From Pyrus communis (Eukaryota; Streptophyta; Magnoliopsida; Rosales; Rosaceae), in assembly GCF_963583255.1 (NCBI RefSeq), contig NC_084816.1, positions 19,458,053-19,522,052 of the forward strand: a stretch of 64,000 nt of DNA. Reading direction: 5' to 3'. Of this stretch, positions 57,371 through 64,000 are shown one piece after another. The translations under genes and the position numbers were made by a program. Each line of letters opens with the position of its first letter. The stretch's first letter is position 1. The notes under the pieces were generated by a model that saw only the letters and a list, made by a program, of their open reading frames with translations, was not told the DNA's origin and ran no database searches.

Positions 57371-58190
57371 ATGGAAGATGACGACGAATTCGAAGATCTC
57401 TACACTGACGTTCTTCGACCCTTCGAATCGTCCGAACTATTGTCATCATCTGCACCGCATCCCCATCAATCCTTCGGCGCGCCCCAATCTTTCCACCGTC
57501 TGATCGATTCCAATGTCCTCGACGAAAAGGACAATATCCTTTTTGTAACTCTGCACTCTAATCTTTCTGTTTCTCACCCGCCTAATTCCCAAACCCTAGC
57601 TCCCGCCGCCTTTGTTCCAACCAATTCCGCTAAAGATGCTTCTCTAGTTAGTGGGTCTAAGGTTTTGGAGGCTAAAGATGTCGAATTGCCGCAAGCCAAT
57701 TCCGTGGATTTGAATATTGGTGGTAAAGATTTGGATTTGATGGACAAGGATGTGAATTTCGACATCGAGGAGGCTAACAATGGAGCTATGAAATGAGATA
57801 GGCGAAGATGACTAGGACATTGACGAGTCCTGAGAAAAACAAAGAGGCTACTCATGGAGACCAACTGACCCCCGACGACTCAATGGCATTGCTGGCGATG
57901 ACTTGACGACTCTGATGGTAAGTAGCTCGACTACTACAACCACTACAACACCATCGACGGCTAAGTCTGAACAGACAGAGCTGGGAAAATTTGAGATCTA
58001 GGTCGAGAAGAGTCAGGATTTGGAGGTTACTATGATCGAAGTCAGGATTTAGGACTCTGGAAGTCTGGAGAATTCCACATAACCTAAGAAATAAACGGTG
58101 GAGATTTAATCTCCCTACAATGAACAGTGGAAACGGTTTGAACCTGGTGTCTCTTTGAAATTTGTACCCACACCGACCCACTAATTAAAT
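57371..58190 (+). pseudogene. FIP1-like (polyadenylation factor) pseudogene, N-terminal part
   Basis: The frame 57371-57796 starts MEDDDEFEDLYTDVLRPFES, matching the N-terminus of plant FIP1-like cleavage/polyadenylation proteins. It continues with RLIDSNVLDEKDNI and DVNFDIEEANNG, then hits a stop at 57796. Beyond it, frame-shifted remnants (EDD.DIDES-like) extend to about 58190. Only about 141 residues remain of a normally much larger protein. It is a broken partial copy. The intact gene, if present, must lie elsewhere. Confidence 0.75.
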
Positions 58191-58642
58191 GGACCCACCC
58201 CGGCCCGCCCTATTTTGAATTTAGTCCTTTGATCTGCTTTAAATGTCATCATGCATATTCCATGTCATTTTTACCCATTTTATATTGATTTTATGGTTTT
58301 CTTTCTTCCAATTCTATCCTCGTGAACAATAATTGTTTTTATGAGAGATGTTGCAAAATTTATTACTCATTTGAGAAATTTTGTAGAATTTATTACTCAT
58401 TTAATATAAGGTGATGATCCTTTTTCTCACTCTCTCCCTCTCTCCCTCATACAAGCCAGTCACCTATACTGCTCCACGGTAAGTCGGTGACCACCACTCC
58501 TCTCCATGCGTCGGCCAAAGACTCACATTATCTTCATAAACTCCTTTTCAGTCTCCGAAATAAAAACTTGGGCTTCATGAATTTTGATTTTGCATCTTCT
58601 AGTTTGAATTGCCTCAAACAATTCAATTAATCTAAATGGTAC

Positions 58643-60007
58643 TGTTACAACCCATCCATAATTTTATTTTATTTTATTTTTTAAATGTGAAACGATCAAA
58701 ATGCCTTTAGAGGGTATGTGTTGACTTTCATTGACTTGTTGTGTAAGATCTCACATCGCCTATGGTTGTGGATCCTGTAAGCCTTATATGTATATTCCTA
58801 TCTCTACCTAGCACGAGGCCTTTTGGGAGCTCACTGGCTTCGGGTTCCGTAGAAACTCCGAAGTTAAGCGAGGTCGCGCGAGAGCAATCCCAGGATAGGT
58901 GACCCAATGGGAAGTTTTCGTGTGAGTTCCTAGAAACAAAACCGTGAGGGCGTGGTCGGGGATGTCAATCTGCAGTATGGGTTCATATTCTTAACTCTCT
59001 TTATCCTTTCCGTTTAGCTAATTCTTATTAATATTTCTTTCGGTTAATATGTCGTGGATTAGCTATTGTTTGCAAAACTAGTATTATATATATGCAAATG
59101 CCTAAACCCTAGAATGGTATAAAAGCCGAAAAGGGATGTTTTGTTTATTAGCCCTGTTTCTGAAGACTTGTATTATGCAGAAAGCTATATTGTTGTAATA
59201 CTACGCTTGGCAAAGTATTTCGACTAGTCGACTTTGGGAAGTTGGTTATTTTCCAAACTATTGTATACTGAATACATAATTACTTATAAAGAGAAAATAT
59301 ATGCAAGTGGTTTTATCTACATATGTATCAAAGTACATGCATATCTTCCTCACTCAATTTTTACAATCCAATCGGATTGGTTTTGAAGAAAACAAGCTAT
59401 TTTGTTTGCTACAATTAGTCCAGCTAATTATTATCAAACCATAGTTAGATTATTGCTTTTATATGTACTATTGGCTCCATGTTTTGATATAGAATTTGAA
59501 AGGGGTATGCATATAGAAATTGATTGTGATTGTATTTAAATTATATTGGTTCGTAAGGTTAGGGCTGGTATAGCTATCAATAGTCTGACAAATTCAATTC
59601 GGTGTGATTACTGTTTTGATTAAGTGCTTCATGTTTATACATCACCTTCTTTGTTTGAAAGTTAAAATGGGTGTCTTAATAAGTATACATATCTATATGC
59701 ATTACTACACTGAAACCAAAACCAATTTGACGATTCACATTCTGAAGCTATGTGTCTATACGTCTCATAAGGGTTACTATGTTTACATGTATGTAGTAAT
59801 GACTTGCAGTGGTGATAGGAGTTTATTGAAACGGTGAACTACAAATGGCTTGATCCCTATTTAGGTTACGTAGGCAGCCTAACAAGGAAGTTAAATGCAA
59901 CCATAAAGCATAAAAAAAATTACTACGTAATTCGAATCTTGAATTATGCTTTGTACGTATGGCGTCATGTGTCGATCCTGGACGTATGTCGGGATCGGGG
60001 TGTGACA
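58643..60007 (+). mobile_element. degenerate solo LTR hosting a nested Cassandra LTR fragment
   Basis: The region starts TGTTACAACCCATCC and ends GATCGGGGTGTGACA, a matched pair of LTR ends (TGTxACAACCC and GGGGTGTGACA). No clear 5-bp duplication is found (GGTAC against TGAAC). A Cassandra LTR remnant sits inside near its left end. Confidence 0.55.
58742..58968 (+). mobile_element. Cassandra LTR remnant
   Basis: It starts TGTAAGATCTCACATCGCC, has the 5S-like core (ctccgaagttaagcgagg, gataggtgacc) and continues to gtggtcgggg. There it joins directly to gatgtca, which looks like an internal deletion from cggggcccaaag to the LTR end. This is the most diverged Cassandra copy here. Confidence 0.8.
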
Positions 60008-60967
60008 TGAACTTTCCATTTGGTGATTGTTATACCTAAATATATCAAGCCTTTTTTCCATTTTTCACAACAATAGTGATCTCAACAAAATGCCTTTTTT
60101 TCGTAAAGCTACATTATACTTTTGAGAACTATACATGTACATACATTTTGGTGCATATACTTCGTATAATATTTCGATACATATGTTTCAGTACATATAT
60201 TTTGGTACACTTGCTTCAATACATATATTTCGGTACACATGTTTACTGTATTTCGGTACACATATTTAGGTACTATATTTCGGTACATATACTTCGGTAC
60301 ACAAACTTTGGTACACATATTTAGGTACAATCATTTTATAATTGTTTGATATATACTCTTTACTTTGCAACTTGCATAATGACAGACTATGTATTTTGCA
60401 TTTTTTTCTTAACGTTTCATTAATATTTTTTTTGTTATGGTTTTCCATTCAGGTGCATTTATTAATAGAGGAAGTCAAGAATGATGGCAAAATCTGGATC
60501 AAATAAATCAAAATTTTAGTTTGACAAAAAAAAAAAAAAAAACAGTCAAATATTTGGGCATTTTGGGAATTTAAAAAAACAAATTTAAGTATCTAATAAC
60601 AATTAATTATGAATTTAAATATAAATGCTTATGTGGATATCTAGTCAAAGGACTATAAATAATATTTGATCTTACATTAGGTTTTAATTGAATTTCAATC
60701 TTATCAAAGGATTAATATTCAATTGTCCCAAAAAAAAAAAAAAAATCAATGGATAGAAGTAGATAAACTGGAATTAATTCTAACTCCTACATGATTAAAA
60801 AAAAAGGAAAAATTAGTATATGGTCCTTAGTTACTAATGTTCTTTTATTGAAATCTTATTTGTTTTCAAATTTTGATCAAAGTCCCTAACATTAATGCAA
60901 TAATGAATTTACATGTCGGTTACATAATTTTTAAAATAAAAAATAATAATTGATTTAGGATTTTAAT
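60008..60967. other. AT-rich intergenic sequence with a minisatellite
   Basis: Holds the minisatellite described separately and A runs at 60527-60542 and 60729-60745. No gene. Confidence 0.35.
60140..60330 (+). repeat. degenerate minisatellite, TTTCGGTACATATA-type units
   Basis: About a dozen imperfect copies of (t)atttcggtacacata, spaced roughly 14-17 bp. Unit variants include tttcagtacatata, tttggtacact and ttaggtacaa. Confidence 0.8.
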
Positions 60968-61604
60968 TGTGACATCCCACATCGCCCAGGAGAGTGATCC
61001 TTATATGTATATTCACATCCCTACCTAGCACGAGGCCTTTTGGGAGCTTACTGGCTTCGGGTTCCATGGGAACTCCGAAGTTAAGCGAGTAGTGCGTGAG
61101 AGCATTCCAAGGATAGGTGACCCATCGAGAAGTTCTCGTGTGAGTTCCCAGAAACAAAACCGTGAGGGCATGGTCGGGGCCTAAAGCGGACAATATCGTG
61201 CTACGGTGGAGTCGGGCCTGAGAAGTGGTCCTGCCCGGGTCTGGATGTGACAATTGGTATCAGAGCCTAACCCTGGCCGTGGTGTGCCGACGAGGACGTC
61301 GGACCCCTAAGGGGGTGGATTGTGACATCTCACATCACCTAGTAGAGTGATCCTTCTATGTATATTTCCATCCCTACCTAACATGAGGCTTTTTGGGAGC
61401 TCACTGGCTTCGGGTTCCGTAGGAACTTCGAAGTTAAGGGAGAAGGGGGCTAGAGCAATCCCATGATGGGTGACCTACTGGGAAGTTGCTCGTGAGTTCC
61501 CAAAAACAAAATCGTGAGGGAATGGTAAGCCCAAAGCGGACAATATCATGCTACGGTGGTGGAGCATGCCCTAAAAGTGATCCGCCCCAAACCGGGATGT
61601 GACA
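60968..61604 (+). mobile_element. complete Cassandra TRIM with two LTRs of different subtypes
   Basis: 5' LTR 60968-61252 (285 bp), internal region 61253-61320 (68 bp) and 3' LTR 61321-61604 (284 bp). TTAAT flanks both sides (60963-60967 and 61605-61609). The primer site TGGTATCAGAGCC lies at 61256-61268 (one base less spacer than in the 55-kb copies) and the polypurine tract cctaagggggtggat at the end. The two LTRs differ clearly in the 5S-loop: gagtagtgcgtgagagc against gagaagggggctagagc. The 3' half differs too (gggcatggtcggggcctaa against gggaatggtaagcccaaa). Confidence 0.93.
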
Positions 61605-61829
61605 TTAATACTCACACCTGTATTAAACTCCCAAATAATTTTCAATTCAAAACATTTCCCAAAAAAAAAAAAAAAATTTAAAATAAGTTTGCACCCCTTA
61701 ATTTTTTATAAAAAGGTTTCCAATTTTTTAATCTTATATGTACCAATTCATGTAATTTTTCAATTTTTTTAATCTTAAAATGTACCTTTTCTTAAATATA
61801 TCAATTTGTTGTAGTAAAATGTACCCTTT

Positions 61830-61889
<60 letters not shown>

Positions 61890-62448
61890 CTATTCAATTT
61901 TTTTTAATCCATTTTTAAACTTATATGGGTACATTCTTTTTCTTGATTTGAGAATTTATCCATGTCAAGTTTAATCAAAGAAATTTACTAATGTTATTAA
62001 GCTTAATATCTATTATTTTTTGTGTGGTTTTGAAGAATGTACCCATATTTTGGTACAATAATTTTTTTTTAAATTTTGATGAATGTACCCATGTTTATAC
62101 ACACACGTGCGCACACACTCACACAATATATTGGAGAGTATAATTTATATTTTAATAATTTTAATCCACAAATTATGGGTTTTTTTGTTTAAAATCTCAT
62201 TAATACAAACAACTATAAATTTCAATTTTTAATTTAAAAAATATAGTAACCGACATAGAAATACATTATCACATTAATTTTAGGAACTTCGATCAAATAT
62301 TGAAAACCAATAAGGTTTCAATCAAAGAATATTGATAGTTAGGAACCACATCCAAAGTGTCTCTTAAAAAAAAAAGTTTGCATTTTATTTTTTTACTTAA
62401 TCATACGCGCGCTAGGTCGTTACTTGTCGTCAGAGGAGCACCTGCCTT
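61605..62448. other. AT-rich intergenic sequence with microsatellites
   Basis: Contains (AT)n at 61831-61887 and a mixed CA/CG tract (62099-62127). Repeated gggtacatt/aatgtaccc-type words (61735-62095) suggest an old element. No gene. Confidence 0.4.
61831..61887. repeat. (AT)n microsatellite
   Basis: About 28 AT dinucleotides, interrupted once near the start (atatacatat). Confidence 0.95.
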
Positions 62449-64000
62449 TTAAAACCTTGCTTCTAACAGCGTTAGACTCATCTCATTTATGGAATGGGAT
62501 TCGTACTTGCTTGGCGAAGAAGCCTTTGCTTCAACCGAGTTCCTTTCAGTAAAGAAACCAGGTTGCTTGGGTATAGGCAATGAACCCTCCCCACCCAACA
62601 TTAGGACCACAGACGCCATGTTTGGCCTATCTTCTGGTTGTTGCTGCACACACAGTAGAGCTATATGAATGCTTCGTGACACTTCTGGCAGCGCACATGA
62701 TCCATCTAACTTCTCATCCATTATTTCTGTTGGTATTCCTTCAATCCAAAGCATCCAAGCCTGAAATTAATTCACAAAATTTATATATGATGATTCTCCA
62801 TATACGATCCAAATATTTTACTAAACTTGGGAAAGTCAATCTTTGCTTAAGCTTACATGTCCTAGAAGGTTAAGCTGGTGGTCTGGATGATGAAATCCCC
62901 TATTCTTCTTCCCGCTAAGTATCTCCAGCATCATCACACCGAAGCTATAAACATCTGATTTGACCGAGAAGAGTCCATCGACCACGTACTCAGGAGACAT
63001 GTAGCCACTGTTAAAAATGAAACTAGAGTTACAAGCACATTTACAAGCATACAATGTACAAAGCAAGTTTCGAGCTACCTACTATGTTCCAACCACTCGA
63101 TTAGTATTTTCCTCAGTTTGATCTCCCCCGAATGCTCTAGCCGTGCCAAAATCAGATATTTTTGGGTTCATATCTTTATCTAGTAAAACGTTACTGATTT
63201 TAAGATCCCTATGGATGATCCTCAGTCTGGAATCCTGATGAAGATAGAGAAGTCCTCGAGCAATTCCTCCGATAATGTTGATGCGCTGATCCCAATTGAG
63301 GAGTTTACTTCTTGTATCGTCTAACCAATGAATCATAAATGTTAGTTGAATCTTCCCTTAATTCGACAACAAAATTATGACAAGACTCAAGACACAGATT
63401 AATTCACGAAATTTATATATAGAGGGTCAAACCAAATATGAAGTAGTCCAAGCTTTTGTTTGGCATATATTCATAGATCAACATTTTTTCATCGCCTTCA
63501 ATACAGCAACCAAGAAGCTTTACAAGATTTCGGTGTTGAAGTTTAGCGATTAATACTACTTCATTCATGAATTCTTTGATTCCTTGCCCAGAACATTTTG
63601 AAAGCCTTTTCACTGCTATATTTTGCCCTTCCTCCAGGATTCCCTAGAAACCATCATTCAATAATTTGATTTATATATTTGTTGAAGGAAGCATCACATT
63701 CTAATCACATTTTACCCTTTTTTAATACCTTGTACACTGGTCCGAAACCACCTTGTCCCAGCTTGTTATTGTTTGAGAAGTTATCAGTGGCTCTAGATAC
63801 AGTGGCCAAATCAAATGTTATCAACTCCATGTCCTCGCTTCCACCTTCGAAACCAAAGTTCTTTTCACGTATGTTTTTCATGTTTCCTGAGACAGTAGAA
63901 GAATCAATCAAAAGCTTGACCATAACGTACTAATCTTTTAACTGAATAATTTCTACCTCGTGCTTTCAATTTCTTCTTCCGTATGTAGAAAACCAATCCT
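62449..64000 (-). CDS. G-type lectin receptor-like kinase, 3' part (gene continues beyond the window)
   Basis: Minus-strand exons: >64000-63957 (end of exon 2, partial), 63886-63729, 63643-63433, 63320-63083, 63007-62857 and 62760-62449. Exons of 158, 211, 238 and 151 nt have exactly the sizes seen in the tandem genes. The visible protein runs from the end of the membrane segment with a basic stop-transfer ([14 protein letters not shown]) through the kinase. Kinase motifs are [36 protein letters not shown] and [10 protein letters not shown]. The C-terminus is [10 protein letters not shown]. Nothing is broken, so the gene is probably functional. The ectodomain lies outside the window, so its lectin status is unknown. 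Confidence 0.9.

Noticed and set aside
60109..60330. Tyr/Val/Cys-rich open frames on minus
   Set aside because: Produced by the minisatellite repeat.

Overview
The window is plant nuclear DNA, most likely from a Rosaceae tree of the apple/pear group (inference). It is AT-rich, its genes have GT-AG introns, and it carries many nested retroelements. These include several Cassandra-type TRIM elements with a 5S rRNA-like segment in their LTRs, three copies of a tRNA-derived SINE, and Mutator-like and hAT-like MITEs. I could run no database search; gene names rest on recognised protein motifs, and intron-exon borders were read by hand.

Layout. 0.5-4.7 kb: a complete NAD(P)H:quinone reductase (FQR1/WrbA type) on the minus strand with a 2.6 kb first intron. 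5.5 kb: a possible 54-residue hydrophilic protein. 6.1-9.4 kb: a decayed LINE. 9.4-19.4 kb: a gene-poor stretch holding MITEs, a Cassandra solo LTR, a receptor-kinase relic, an internally deleted Copia element, a poly(A)-ended retroposon and a scrap of organellar group II intron. 19.8-38.75 kb: a tandem triplication (about 5.0, 6.9 and 7.1 kb units), each unit carrying one intact seven-exon G-type (S-locus-like) receptor kinase on the plus strand. All three encode 598 residues and lack nearly the whole bulb-lectin and S-glycoprotein part of the ectodomain. 38.9-39.9 kb: a hAT-like insertion next to another receptor-kinase relic. 41.1-43.5 kb: an intronless 791-residue coiled-coil protein. 43.7-44.9 kb: a receptor-kinase pseudogene on the minus strand. 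47.5-50.7 kb: a full-length 824-residue G-type lectin receptor kinase (minus) with one GC-AG intron. 51.8-52.2 kb: a KIC/PBP1-like single EF-hand protein (minus). 52.7-62.4 kb: a retroelement graveyard (Cassandra arrays, two nested solo LTRs, SINEs) with a FIP1-like pseudogene. 62.4-64 kb: the 3' part of another receptor kinase (minus) that runs off the window.

The organising theme is a receptor-kinase cluster: five apparently functional genes (one incomplete here) and three relics, with the same intron positions and identical lengths for several kinase exons. Such clusters usually serve surface perception in defence or self-recognition. The three tandem copies have a shortened EGF/PAN ectodomain, are most different in the EGF-like region and nearly identical in the kinase. 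Repeat insertions have given the three units different upstream regions. Unit comparison also provides empty sites that date some insertions relative to the duplication.
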